DNA of 46,003 bases from Endotrypanum monterogeii. Its lineage: Eukaryota > Euglenozoa > Kinetoplastea > Trypanosomatida > Trypanosomatidae. Made by a program: the position numbers and the translations under genes. This document shows, in pieces, positions 30,435 through 41,182 of this stretch (positions within the stretch are counted from its first letter, which is position 1; each line of letters opens with the position of its first letter). Below the pieces are notes generated by a model, which had not been told where the DNA came from, searched no databases, and was given only the letters and a program-made list of their open reading frames with translations. The DNA is taken from the NCBI GenBank assembly GCA_000333855.2, contig CM007323.1, positions 151,205 through 197,207 on the forward strand. The letters are read 5' to 3'.

Positions 30435-31433
30435 ATGGAAATCATTGCCACAGCACATGGCGGGCCCGAGGTGCTCGCTGTCCAGCCGTCCTCTCACACC
30501 CCCGAAAAGACAAAGCTCGAGGAGGGTATGGTGCTGGTGCACAATGCCTACGCCGGTGTCAACTTTATCGACACGTATTACCTCGCCGGACTTTATAAAA
30601 AAGAGACGATACCCTACATCGTGGGCGAGGAGGGCATGGGTGTCGTCGTCATGGTTGGCCCTGGAGTCCCGGAGACTATGGTCGGCAAGCGTGTTGCCTA
30701 CTATGGTGGTGTCGCATGCACAGGCAGCTATGCCGCCTTCACCGTCGTCCAGGCGTCTGCCCTGCATCAAGTACCAGACGGGGTGACCGATGCGGAGGGT
30801 GCGGCGGTGCTGTGCCAGGGTCTTACCGCGCACTACCTGGTGGACTCCAGCTACCCTTGCAAACCAGGCTCGACGGTGGTGGTGCACGCCGCCGCTGGTG
30901 GGACAGGGTTGCTGATCTGCCAGATGGCGAAGCTGCGCGGGGCTCGTGTGATCGGCATCTGTGGTGGCGCAGAAAAGGCTGCGCTGGCTCTGTCGGTGGG
31001 TCGCGCAGACGTGGTGATCGACTACGTGACGACGCCGGACTGGGTCACACTGGTGCGCGCGGCCGCGCCGCAGGGTGTCGACGCCGTGTACGACGGCGTG
31101 GGGCAGGCGACGTTTGCTGGCAGCCTGTCGGTGCTGCGGCGACGGGGCTACATGATCACTTTTGGCAACGCAAGCGGCCCTGTGCCCCCCATTTCACCGC
31201 TAGATCTTGCGCGCGCTGGGAGCGTGTACCTGCAGCGGCCGACGCTGGTGGACTTCATCGCCACGCCAGAGGAGGCTCAGCGCCGCACCGCGGAGGTGTT
31301 TGAGCTCGTGGCATCGAAGCAGCTGCAGTTCACCCTTGGACACATATACCCGCTGCGTGAGGCCGCGCAGGCGCTAACGGATTTGAAGTCACGCAAGACA
31401 ACCGGAAAACTGTTACTTGCTTGTCGCAGCTGA
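30435..31433 (+). CDS. NADPH:quinone oxidoreductase (zeta-crystallin type, MDR superfamily)
   Basis: This 332-aa protein has normal length for the family. It would reduce quinones or other electrophilic carbonyl compounds with NADPH, probably in the cytosol. Residues 1-125 form the GroES-like domain, with VNFIDTYYLAGLYK and GEEGMGVVV matching the family's NFxDxYxRxGxY and GxEGAGxV motifs. The Rossmann domain has VVVHAAAGGTGLLICQMAK, the nucleotide-binding AAxGGxG signature, then VIDYVTTPDW and VYDGVGQATFAGSL. The C-terminus (ALTDLKSRKTTGKLLL) is typical. No zinc-binding cysteine set is visible, as expected for this branch. The frame is open further upstream but has no ATG before 30435, and a splice acceptor lies at about 30298. 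No defects are seen. Confidence 0.93.
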   Translation: MEIIATAHGGPEVLAVQPSSHTPEKTKLEEGMVLVHNAYAGVNFIDTYYLAGLYKKETIPYIVGEEGMGVVVMVGPGVPETMVGKRVAYYGGVACTGSYAAFTVVQASALHQVPDGVTDAEGAAVLCQGLTAHYLVDSSYPCKPGSTVVVHAAAGGTGLLICQMAKLRGARVIGICGGAEKAALALSVGRADVVIDYVTTPDWVTLVRAAAPQGVDAVYDGVGQATFAGSLSVLRRRGYMITFGNASGPVPPISPLDLARAGSVYLQRPTLVDFIATPEEAQRRTAEVFELVASKQLQFTLGHIYPLREAAQALTDLKSRKTTGKLLLACRS

Positions 31434-31790
31434 AAACAGATGCATTTATCTATTTTTATATACATGCCCTTTTGTCTATTATTATTATTATTATTATCAT
31501 TGTCACCCCCTCCTCCCTCGCTTCGACAACGACTGCCAGCGCTGCTTCGCAACGCAACCAAATGTAAAACAAACAAAATAAAAATAAAAAAAACTGCGAG
31601 AAGAGGAGGAGAATGAGCGGGAGCAACCCTTGCCCCCGACAAACCGTAATTCTTTCACTTTGTGGATGCAACTCTCCTTCAGCTGTACCCCCCCCCCTCT
31701 GCACAAATTTCATATATCTCCACACCTCTCCCCACACACACCTCCTTTTTTTCTGCTAACACCGCACTTTCACACGCAACAAATCACCTT
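31434..31790 (+). other. Short spacer with pyrimidine tracts
   Basis: No gene is seen here. There is (ATT)n near 31479-31497. A weak pyrimidine stretch ends in AG at 31681-31682. The stronger tracts at about 31687-31756 are not followed by any AG until 31794-31795, just inside the next ORF, so the next gene's start is uncertain. Confidence 0.5.
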
Positions 31791-32399
31791 ATGAGTGAAA
31801 GGCAATCGTTCTCTCACTCTTCAAATAACGGCACAGAAAATATTTGTTGGTGGAAGGATATGAAGTTGCTCAAATTTGTGAACAGCGACGCCCCGCATAC
31901 GCTGGAGGGCGCTCAACTACATAATCGCCGTCTGTGGTTTCCCTGCAAACAACCTAACATCTCAGCAGTCTCCAAGATTTGGAGCATCGATGCCGCGTCC
32001 TCAGCGTCGCTCTCCGGTGGATACTGGCTGCTGGACGACAACGAAAATCCTATCTGCGAGATCACAGACGTAATGCTCGCGGTGCCGGAGACAGCGATGA
32101 GGGCTGCGGCAACCAGCAGCAGCAGCATCTTCGTGCCACAGGGAGTAACCGATAGCGATATCAATGGTGTTGACTTCCGTAGCAAAATGGGCCGGCAGAT
32201 GGAGCGGGAGCGCGCCACATACGGCTCCACCTCGAAGACAGCGAACAAGTCGATACGGACGATGATAAACGCTGAGGAGATGACGGAGAAGAAGCACCAG
32301 CGCATGAAGCGTGAGCGCGAAGCGGTGGCCGAGTCGATTGACAACAATCTGAACCCCGCAGAACCAGGAAAAAAAGAAAAGAAGCGCTCCAAGAAATAG
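31791..32399 (+). CDS. Hypothetical lysine-rich small protein
   Basis: This 202-aa protein is not recognised. The N-terminal half looks folded, with aromatic residues (ENICWWKDMKLLKF, RRLWFPCKQ, GGYWLLDDNENPICEITDVML). The C-terminal third is charged and probably helical, ending in KKEKKRSKK, a possible nuclear or nucleolar signal or RNA-binding tail. No TM segment or signal peptide is visible. The start is ambiguous. ATG 31791 is the first in frame, but the strongest pyrimidine tract is followed by its first AG at 31794-31795. If that is used, translation would begin at the in-frame ATG 31860, giving 179 aa beginning MKLLKFVNSD. It sits between an oxidoreductase and a helicase, which says nothing about function in a polycistronic array. 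Confidence 0.75.
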   Translation: MSERQSFSHSSNNGTENICWWKDMKLLKFVNSDAPHTLEGAQLHNRRLWFPCKQPNISAVSKIWSIDAASSASLSGGYWLLDDNENPICEITDVMLAVPETAMRAAATSSSSIFVPQGVTDSDINGVDFRSKMGRQMERERATYGSTSKTANKSIRTMINAEEMTEKKHQRMKREREAVAESIDNNLNPAEPGKKEKKRSKK

Positions 32400-33369
32400 A
32401 AAATACCTGGCGGTGGCGGTGGCGGTGGCGGTGGCGGTGGGGAGAGGGGGGCAGGATTGGGTTCGATGCAAGATCTCTCTCTCCCTTCTTTTGGATATAT
32501 AAATGTATATTATTCTTGCTTCTGCTTCGAGCACATCACCAGGCACCGCACCAAAGACACGATTCGATGCATAGAAAGCAAAAAAAAAAAAAAGGGGAAA
32601 AACTGCCGCGGTGGGGAGGCACAGAGACGCACACACACCGACACACACACACACACACCTACCTACCTACCTACCTACCTACCTACCTACACGCGCACCC
32701 CCACAGGCTCACCATCACAGTCCATCACTCTTTTTTTTTGTTGTTGTTCCACGTAAACACGCGATAAAAATATACATGTATCAGAGCTGTCTGCATACCT
32801 CTGTTCTTTTTTTTTTAATATTATAAGTTGTTGTTTTTTAAGTTGTTTTGGGGGGGTGTTTATGTGCCTACGGCAACATGGATTCATATATACACATCAG
32901 CGAAGCTGCCTCCCCCCTCCCTCCCCCGCCGCTTGATATGCCCTGTAGCGGCAGCTGTTTTTTTTTTTTTGTTGTGTGTGTGTGTCTGGAGGGGAGGAAG
33001 GGGAAAGGGGGGGAAAGAAGTATCTTATTTGTTGAGGGCATATGTATATAAATAAATATAACTATATACATATAGAAGGAGCACGTGTGCATCCTCCTTG
33101 GCACACAACACCTTCACGCTTGGGTGGAGGGGCTTGTGTGTATTGATGCACGCCGCTCTCGTATTTTCCCTTCCCCCTCGCGGGCCGCTTCCACCTTTTT
33201 TTTTTTTTCCTTTTGGTTTGTCGTCTACAATGAATGCCCTATCCACATACATGCAGAAACACGTCCTCAATCCCAATCTCATAGAACCTCACCTCACACA
33301 GTATAGGTACAAACCTCTCGTTTCCATACATGCACGCACAACCACCCGCATGATAGCCTTCACTCCAGA
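32400..33369 (+). other. Intergenic spacer with simple repeats and splice acceptor
   Basis: No gene is seen here. A G-rich (GGTGGC)n run at about 32409-32443 directly follows the preceding stop codon. There are (CA)n and (CTAC)n at about 32640-32691 and many T runs. A pyrimidine tract at about 33187-33214 is followed by AG at 33255-33256 and several later AGs, the last just before ATG 33370. ATGs at 33229 and 33233 lie before these AGs. Confidence 0.55.
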
Positions 33370-34608
33370 ATGTCCCACGTTGGCCCCTATCGTATACCCT
33401 TCCCGTATGTCCCGTATCCATTGCAAGAACACGCCATGACTGCGCTCCGAGACTACCTTGAGCAGAGTCGAAAAGACGAAGATGCAGAGGGCATGAGCAC
33501 TGAATCTTGGGTGCGCGACCCCGTCACAATACCAGCCACAGCGATGCCAACCTCGCTGGCTTCGACCATGGTAGCAACGTCTCGCAGTGGTGCCAAAGGC
33601 CCTCGACCACGTGTAGCGGTCCTGGAGTCACCTACCGGCACAGGGAAATCGCAGATGCTGCTCAACAGCGTTCTCTCAAATTTTTTCGATGTTGTTGAAC
33701 GTGCCCAGGATACCGTCAGTGTCGCGAGCGCCAGTGGCAGCGTCGTTGCGGAACCACCGGCAGCAGTGGCGACTGATGCATCCTGTGAGTCACAGACCGA
33801 CAAGAATTCGCATCTTTCCTTGCCGTCACTAACTCTTGAAGAAACTATTGCTCAGCGGGAGATGGAGGAGAAAATGGAACAGCTGCGCCGAGAGCGGCGC
33901 GCCCGTGTTCGCGCGCAGCGGCACCAGATCCAACGAGCCCGAAAACTCATGCATCTCTCCCAGCAGCAGGCAACAAGCAGTGGAGGTGATAAGCATTTTA
34001 TCCTCACACAAGACCCTCTCGCGTGGTACGCAGAGCAGTCCCCAGCAATCGAGGTGAAGTGGTGCAGTGACGGCATCGGTGACCGAGGCCACGCGCTTCC
34101 ACTATCACTGGCGTCGTCATCGTCATCGTCATCGTCAGCCTCCACGAGTGATGAGAGCGATGACAGCGATGCAGAAGGTCAGCTCGAGGCAGCACTCACA
34201 ACACTTGTCCCATTGCGCAAGCCGAAGATTTTCTTTTCCAGCCGCACGCACACGCAGCTGCAACAGCTGATGGAGGATCTGAAGCGCACCGCTTTCGCTC
34301 AGCGGCAGCTTCGCCCCCGTCTGCTGTCGATCGGAGTGGCGGAACCTGCAGCCTCAAGGTCCGCAGCCAAAGGAGCAAGGGTCGAGGGTGGGAAACACGG
34401 CAGCACCGCCTCAGAGCCTCCCCGACAGCGTGAACAGCAACAGCAGCTGCCTCGCCGTCTAACGGCTGTCCACGTGGCAAGCAGGAAGCACCTCTGCTTG
34501 AACGTATCTCTTCGCCGCAGGGCTGGGGATAGCAATGACCGCCTCAACTACTATTGTCGCGAGGCGATACGCTTTGAGCGCTCCAAGGAGGGGCGGCAGC
34601 ATCGCCGT

Positions 34609-34644
<36 letters not shown>

Positions 34645-37587
34645 GACCTCGAGGATGACAAGGGGTGTATATACTGCGTCGAGTCCCACCTTCGCTCATT
34701 GATGACATACCTCCGCGAGGAGCAACGGAGTGCGGATGCAACTGCCGATGTAGCCGACGGCTGCGCCAGTGCGTCGAGCAACGGTACACCCCCCTCATCT
34801 GTCTACACAATGGACCGTCTTCGGAAAGTGGGAGCGGAACTGCAGGCGTGTCCCTACATCGCCACGCGCCTCCTCCTGCGAGGAGCCGATATAGTTTTTA
34901 TTCCTTACGGCTACGTCCTTGACGAAGGTCAGCGATCGGTGCTTCTCGGCGGCCCATCCACGAACCCAGCGACCGCATCCGAGGCCGAGGCGGTCTTCTC
35001 GGACCGCAGCCGACACTGCAGCGCAGCGGATAGAGAAGATGGGGGCTTTATGGCCACCGATGGCGGCGGTATCTTTTTGCCCGGCGATGTCGCGCCGCAC
35101 GACCACTCGTCACTCGGTTCCGTTCTCTATCATCGACGCCAGCGTGTTACAGCCACAGAGGTCTTCAAAAATCGACGGAGACAGCAGCAGCAGCGCAACA
35201 GCATCGCCATGGCCTCTCATACCCATGGTGGCACTGCGCACATGAACGGTGAGGATGAGGCGGATGCGGTATGGCAGGCGATGGCGCGTTGCGCCCCACC
35301 CTCACTTCGCGGGGACATCATCGTCTTCGATGAAGCGCACAATATAGCGGATCACTGCCGCTCGATCAGCACAGTGAGTGTCTCCCCATGGCATCTGCAG
35401 CTCGCCCGGCAACTCTTCGAGGTGTATCTGGAGCGGTATGCGTCTCGACTGCTGACGCGCAACAAGCAGCGGCTGCGAGAGCTGATTCGTTTTCATAGCT
35501 GCCTGCTGCACTTCTGTGAGCATGCGACCGATACTGCTCTCGTCGAGGACGGTGGAGGTGCGGAGGGCGGGGTCGCCTCACCCATCTCGGCGCTGTCCGC
35601 GCAGCGCCCATCGGCGGCTGCGCACACGCGGGTCTTGTCCTTCAACTCGTTCCTCTTCGATGCGAACATCGATTGTGTCGATGTTCACGCATTCCTCGCA
35701 TTTCTAGCCGACTCCCAGCTACCGTGGAAGCTGCAGGGCTTTGTTTCCCACCTGTTGGAGGCAGAGCAGCAGCAGCAGCAGCAGCAGCAGCGCCAGGAAG
35801 AAGAAGAAGAAGAAGAGGGAAAGAAAAAGAAGGTGACAACAACAGCTGCAGGTGTCACGAGGGCAGTGAGCGGCATCGACTACACTGCTCGCTTGACGGC
35901 TGGAGTGAAGCGGCCACGCAGCAATCGCATCGGTCTGGGTGTCAGCAGTGCCAACGCTGAAGCACCGCGTCCGCGTCGTTTCTTGAGCTCTATCGCCTCT
36001 CCCGATCACAGGGAGAGCACCGCCGATGGGCAGCGCGCGCCCCCTCACCTCTCCCTTTCCGAACTGCTCTCGCAACCGCTCCAGAGGACTGGTGCTGCAA
36101 TGAGAGCAACGGCAGGGGATGCAAGCGCAATCCCCTCCTCATACGACCCTGTCCAGCTGCGCGCATTAGCAGCAGAGGCTCTGCAGCGTGTGGAGCGCCT
36201 TCTGGGTGCACTGTATATCTCCGACACCGCCTCCACCAGGGTGTTATGGACGCCGCCGCCGCCATCTCGGCACGCCGCGTCATCTACGCAACAGGAGGCG
36301 GGGACACTCAAAATTATTCAGCTAGAGCCCGGCATGCACACGTTTGCCCCGCTGGTGATGGAGGCGAGGGCTGTTGTGCTAGCCGGTGGCACGATGCAGC
36401 CGTTGGCTCTCACATGTGGGCCACTGCTACCGCTATCGCCGACGACAACGGATGATGACGCGTACGCCAACCCCAACAGACGATCTTCGGCCGCCCCCAC
36501 GGCGAGCGTGATGGGCAGCAGCGCTGCGCCCTCGCCAACCTCGTCCCATTTTTATCTCATATCGGAGGGTCATGTGGTGCCGTCGTCGTCTGTGCAGGTG
36601 TGGGCCCTGGGCACGGGACCGAGTGGACTACGCATGGAGCTCAGTCAGCAAGCGCTCGGCCTCCGGGGAGGTGCGACCAACACTATTAACGAGACCTCCC
36701 CGCTGCGCAGCGATTCGAGCAGCGTCATCAGCCCACACGCTGATCGCGTGCTTTCGGAAGTAGGGTCCACACTGCTCAACCTCGCTCGAGTGTTTCCGCC
36801 CGCCGGCGTCATATGCTTCTTCACATCCCACGACGTGATGGACACGACAGTCTCCGTGCTCGAGCACACCGGCTACTACGCTCAGATCAACGAGGTGAGG
36901 CGAATCTTCAGAGAGAGACGCAACGGAACCGGTGAGGCGATGGCAGAGCTTCTGCGTGAATATCAGGATTGGATATGCTGTAAAGATCTGAACGGTAGCA
37001 GCGTCGACCCGACGGTGGTACCGACGACGACGGCCGCCTCGGCGCCCCTTTCCCCCAACGCTGCCACGCCAGAACATGTGACGCAGCCGTCTCGTCGCGG
37101 CGCCTTTCTCTTCGCGGTGATGGGAGGTCGTCTGTCGGAGGGGATCAACTTCTCTGACGACCTCGGTCGCGCGGTAGTCGTGCTCGGTATGCCGTACGCC
37201 AATGCCACTGATGTAGAGTTGCAGATGAACCTACGATACGTCGTCCAGACACGTCTGAAGGCAAACGTCAACGCAGGTCTCGAAGGCGCGTGCAGCCTGG
37301 CAGGATCGTCCGCATCGATCGCCTCTTCCCCATTCACATGCACAGAGGAGTGGGGTTTGTACATGGACAGCATGATGCGCACCGTCAACCAGTGCATCGG
37401 TCGCTGCATCCGCCATGCCGGTGACTACGCAACGATCATTTTGCTTGACGCGCGCTACGCGGAGCGGCAGGATGCTCGCCGCCGCGTGTCGGCATGGCTG
37501 CAGCCGTCTATGCGTGTAGCCAAGTCGTTTGGTCAGTGTTTCAGCGGTGTCCGCGAGTTCTTCGCAGGGCGGCAGAGAAATGTTTGA
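33370..37587 (+). CDS. DDX11/CHL1-family Fe-S DNA helicase
   Basis: This is a superfamily 2, XPD-like 5'-3' helicase of the CHL1/DDX11 branch. Family members act in sister-chromatid cohesion and replication-linked repair in the nucleus. At 1405 aa it is longer than human DDX11 because of insertions. Visible motifs: IPFPYVPYPLQ near residues 9-19; Walker A ESPTGTGKS at 86-94; motif Ia FFSSRTHTQLQQL; Fe-S cluster candidates Cys376 (LCLN), Cys396, Cys433/Cys436 and Cys494 (ACPYIA); DEAH at 654-657; VVLAGGTMQPL (the family's GGTMxP); FLFAVMGGRLSEGINFSDDLGRA is the motif V region (read within 20-residue parts); motif VI QCIGRCIRH at 1341-1349. Inserts include Gln/Glu/Lys-rich runs near 413-425 and 799-825 and acidic Ser-rich sequence near 245-265. 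RTEL1 and FANCJ are less likely because the opening motif and C-terminus fit DDX11 better. Confidence 0.88.
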
Positions 37588-37814
37588 GCCGACTGCCCCC
37601 CTGCCCTCCGTAATCTATCACACATAAAGACACTAACACCTCGGGACCTTCCCCCCCCCCCACACACACACACACGTACATGCACACATGTGGTGGCTTC
37701 TCTCAACTCGTCAGCCTTGCCTCGCTGTATTCGACCTTACTGACCTCGGCTCTCCATTCCACTCCATTCCATCACCGCCAAGTCGCCATCCTCCTGCTCC
37801 GCTCGGCCTCCCCC

Positions 37815-37851
<37 letters not shown>

Positions 37852-37952
37852 GAGTTTACGGCTGAGCACAATCTTTTTTTTTTTCCTCTCCGGTTAGTTT
37901 ATCCCCTCCCTCTCCCACCCGGCCCTCCTCCTTCCCATTTGTGCGATCATCA
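37588..37952 (+). promoter_or_regulatory. Spacer with splice acceptor for the PRMT-like gene
   Basis: A C10 run and CA repeats occur at about 37650-37676 and 37816-37848. A pyrimidine tract at about 37872-37890 ends in AG at 37896-37897, 56 nt before ATG 37953. The in-frame GTG at 37941 is not needed as a start because ATG 37953 is the first ATG after the acceptor. Confidence 0.6.
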
Positions 37953-39170
37953 ATGCCAGCCAAGAAAATCTCTAACTCGGCGCCAGCGTCGAAGCCGAAG
38001 GTAACACGCTCAGCCAATGCCACTCCCGTAACGCTGACCGAGTCGCTTCTCGCCACGGATGCGGAGAAGCATGCGACCTCAAAAAGTTTGTACGGCGACT
38101 CTGCTGCGCGCATTTCTAGCAATCTGTGCACGATACACGATCAGAGTAGACTTCGAGCCTACGAGGTTATCTTTCGGAATGTGCGCGGCAAGACGCTGCT
38201 GCACCTCGGCTGCGGCATGGGACTTTACACGATGCTGGCCGCACGCGGGATGGCAAAGATGGTCATCGGTGTCGACAGCTCTGCCATTGTGGATGCAGCA
38301 CGCGTCGTGGCGGAGCAGAATGGCCTGAAAAATATTCAGTTTTTTCGTGGGCATCTCCACGAGGTGCTGCACCAACTTCCTCCCGGGATGAAGTTCGACT
38401 ACGTATTGTGTGAATGGATGGGGCCGCTTCTGCTCAACGAGCGCATCCTGACGGATGTTCTGTACGCCCGCGATCATCTTCTCACGGAGACCGGATCCAT
38501 TTGTCCGAGCCGCTCCTCTCTGCACGTAGTCGCCGTCACCGACTACTCCTTCCGCCTCGACACGGAAGACTTTTGGAGCAACGTCTACGGCTTCAAGATG
38601 GAGCCGATGAAGGAGCTGGTGCGTCAGGAAGTGGAGATGTGTACCATCTCGGCCAACAGCATCGTGTCGGCGCCGTCCTTGACGCACACGGTGCACATGG
38701 ACACCGTGGAGGGCCTGACAGCAGAAGAAACGGAGACCTACGAGGACTTAGCGAAGCAGGCCGCGGCGAGCCAAACCCACGAAAAGGAAAACCCTATTGA
38801 ACACAGCTGGGTACCCACAGCGGTGGCTCAGAAGGGATTCCAAGCCGCTTTTACGCTGAATGCAACGTGCAACACGACAGTGCACTACCTCACCTTCTAC
38901 CTGGATGCAGCCTTCACGAATAAAACCAACCCTGGCGCCAACTTTGTGCTGGCGGTGCGCCCTGGTGGGGAAAACAACTGGACAGAGGTGAGTGTCGGTC
39001 TCAGAGACCCGCTGCCCGTGAACGCGGGCGAAAAAATTAACGGTACGGTGCGCGTCCACACCCCGGCGGAGAAGGGCGGCAAGATCACGGTAGTGGAGGT
39101 GACAGCCAAGACGGAGGGTCAAGTGGCAGCCATCGAGACCTCGGGCACGTACTACTACCAGTCTTACTGA
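37953..39170 (+). CDS. PRMT1-prozyme-like protein arginine methyltransferase (PRMT3 of trypanosomatids)
   Basis: This 405-aa protein has the type I PRMT fold: a Rossmann SAM domain then a beta barrel. Key residues are changed. Motif I reads LLHLGCGMG, with His84 where catalytic PRMTs have Asp and Met for Thr in GTG. The N-terminal YFxxY helix is not recognisable. The THW loop reads VHY at 310-312. Both glutamates of the double-E loop remain (Glu154 in CEWMG, Glu163). This mosaic fits the established T. brucei PRMT1 prozyme, an inactive paralogue that forms a heterotetramer with and activates the PRMT1 enzyme subunit. I infer the same role here: stabilising PRMT1 to make asymmetric dimethylarginine on RNA-binding proteins. 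Residual activity cannot be excluded. ATG 37953 follows a clear acceptor. Confidence 0.82.
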   Translation: MPAKKISNSAPASKPKVTRSANATPVTLTESLLATDAEKHATSKSLYGDSAARISSNLCTIHDQSRLRAYEVIFRNVRGKTLLHLGCGMGLYTMLAARGMAKMVIGVDSSAIVDAARVVAEQNGLKNIQFFRGHLHEVLHQLPPGMKFDYVLCEWMGPLLLNERILTDVLYARDHLLTETGSICPSRSSLHVVAVTDYSFRLDTEDFWSNVYGFKMEPMKELVRQEVEMCTISANSIVSAPSLTHTVHMDTVEGLTAEETETYEDLAKQAAASQTHEKENPIEHSWVPTAVAQKGFQAAFTLNATCNTTVHYLTFYLDAAFTNKTNPGANFVLAVRPGGENNWTEVSVGLRDPLPVNAGEKINGTVRVHTPAEKGGKITVVEVTAKTEGQVAAIETSGTYYYQSY

Positions 39171-40119
39171 TTGGACAGGTGGGGCTGTGGAGGGGGCGTG
39201 AGGAAGTCCACATCCCCCTCCCTCCCTCCTCACCATCACACCAGCACAAGCAGATCCACCGGTGTGTGTATGGTCATGTGTGTGTGTGTGTGTGTGCAGT
39301 TGGCGGAGGTGTAAGTGAAATCGACGTAGTGTGCACATTTTTTTTTATACCTTTTCGTGTATAAGCGATCCTCTCGTCGTGGTTAATTATATTTTTCTTT
39401 TAACACAACACTCTGCGCGCGCGTGTGTGTGTGTGTGTGTGTCTGTGTCTGTGTGTGTGTGTGTGTGTGGGTGACGTAAACGTGCATTGATAAAAAGAAA
39501 GATAAGTGAGACGGTGCTGATGGTGGTAGAAGGCGGAGGATAACAAATGCGTCCCGTCGCCAATGTTATCTACGGTGCATCGTGCTCACACACACGCACA
39601 TGACCATAGACAGAGATAGAGGGAATGAGGGGGGCATACGCTCCGCCCCACTCCCTATCCTCCTCCTTCTTCTTCCCCAGCTTTTTCTTGTATTCAGTCT
39701 TACTAGAACCATGCGCAACTAAACGGCAGAAGAAAGACACGATATATAAAGCTCTTCTCACTCGAACCATATTTATATTTATTTATTTATGTATAAATAT
39801 ATTTATTTATTCATGTGCGTGTGCGTGTAGGTTCCCTTCTAGCAGAAAATGCAGGGAGTGGACCATAACCGCCTTTCCGAACGGAACACCCACGGAATCG
39901 CCAACGAATACACCGCAGTTACACACCCTAGACCTCATGGAATGGAATGGGATGGGATGGGATGGGGGGGGAGGGGGGATTGTGCTCTTCGAGAAGAGTA
40001 CACAAGTCGCATCCTCCCTCTCCCATTGCCTGCAACTGAACTTTATGCATCCTCAACCACCCAACTCTCCCCACTCGTTTTTTTTTTCCTCACACCCACA
40101 CCCCCGAACTGACTAACAG

Positions 40120-40150
<31 letters not shown>

Positions 40151-41182
40151 TACATACATTTAATGCACGCACTGGCGTGCATGATGGAGGGTGAGATGGC
40201 TGCGCCAGGGGTTCAGAGCTCGGACCCGTCTAGACGTGCACTGAAGATATCCGTGGGAACAATCCCGAACAACAGTCCCCACCCCAATCCCCTCCTGCTG
40301 CTGATGCCTTCATCTTCTGGTCTACTCAACCACCAAAGGAGGGGAGATCCCTCTTTGCGCGTCACAATGAAGTGCATATACAAGCCCCCCTGCAGCGAGA
40401 CGAGGGGAGTTATCACGCTTACCCTCAGAGAGCCAACCCCTATCCAATCAGTCTCTGCATACGTGGCAACTTGAGATACATTCATAGCCGCTGGCATCGA
40501 TGCGACCGCCGCGAACATCGCCTGCATCGTCTAGGCGAGAGGCGTAGTCCGAAGGAGCTCCCGGATGATGATCCTCCCTCCCCCCCCCTTGCCCCTCACA
40601 ACTGCCTCGCTCCTTACCCACTCACCCCGCCCGCTCCTCACTCAAAAACCTTCCCGCTCGCTTCCGTCCCGACTTCCCTATGATACCCCCCCCCATCCCC
40701 ACCCCTGACCGCCCGCCCGCCCCTTCTCCCGCCACCGTGAAGTAGCTGGTAGCCAGGAAGAAGTACCAGCTGATGATGGCATCGCTGCTCTGTCTACGAA
40801 CTACACAGGGGAGAAGGAGGAGGAGAAACTCGCGAGAGTGCGTAGGGTGCGACTGCATCTCTCCCCGAACTCGAGTGTGTTCTCGTTCTCGTGTGTCGCA
40901 GCATCCTCACGATGGCTGTCGGCGCTGGGAGGTTCTCCAAACGTCTTTTTTTTTCTAGGCTTCATCACCCCGACCCGCACTCCGATCATGCCTCCCCCCC
41001 CCCTCCCCCTCCTCCTCTGTACCACTTTTTTTTTTTTCCGCTCACGCAACTGCTATCGTTGGACTTCGCCTTGCATGGGGGATCATGACCTTAACCGGCT
41101 GCCTAAGCACATATAGATAGATATATTCGTCTAAGCATACATACATATACTACCTACCTATATACACGACCCTTCAACATCC
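39171..41182 (+). other. 2-kb intergenic spacer
   Basis: No gene is supported here. Left part: (GT)n at 39422-39469, an AU-rich block at about 39769-39812 and a G-quadruplex motif at 39949-39978. The stretch at about 40163-40560 is not simple repeat. It has short open frames on both strands, starts with a hairpin (arms atgcacgc/gcgtgcat at 40163-40182), and I cannot assign it. A C/T-rich tract at about 40991-41038 with first AG at 41106-41107 is the likely acceptor for the next gene; 41183 is the first ATG after it. Confidence 0.5.
39949..39978 (+). other. G-quadruplex motif
   Basis: Three GGG runs separated by AT are followed by AT, G8, A and G6, all on the coding strand. This satisfies the standard G3N1-7 pattern with very short loops. 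It would lie in the 3' UTR of the PRMT-like mRNA or in spacer RNA. Confidence 0.8.

Noticed and set aside
37941..37952. GTG start giving four extra residues on the PRMT-like protein
   Set aside because: Nuclear trypanosomatid genes start at ATG; 37953 is the first ATG after the acceptor.
40213..40527. Minus-strand ORF of 104 codons as a gene
   Set aside because: No recognisable domain, opposite to the cluster direction, and no credible splice acceptor.
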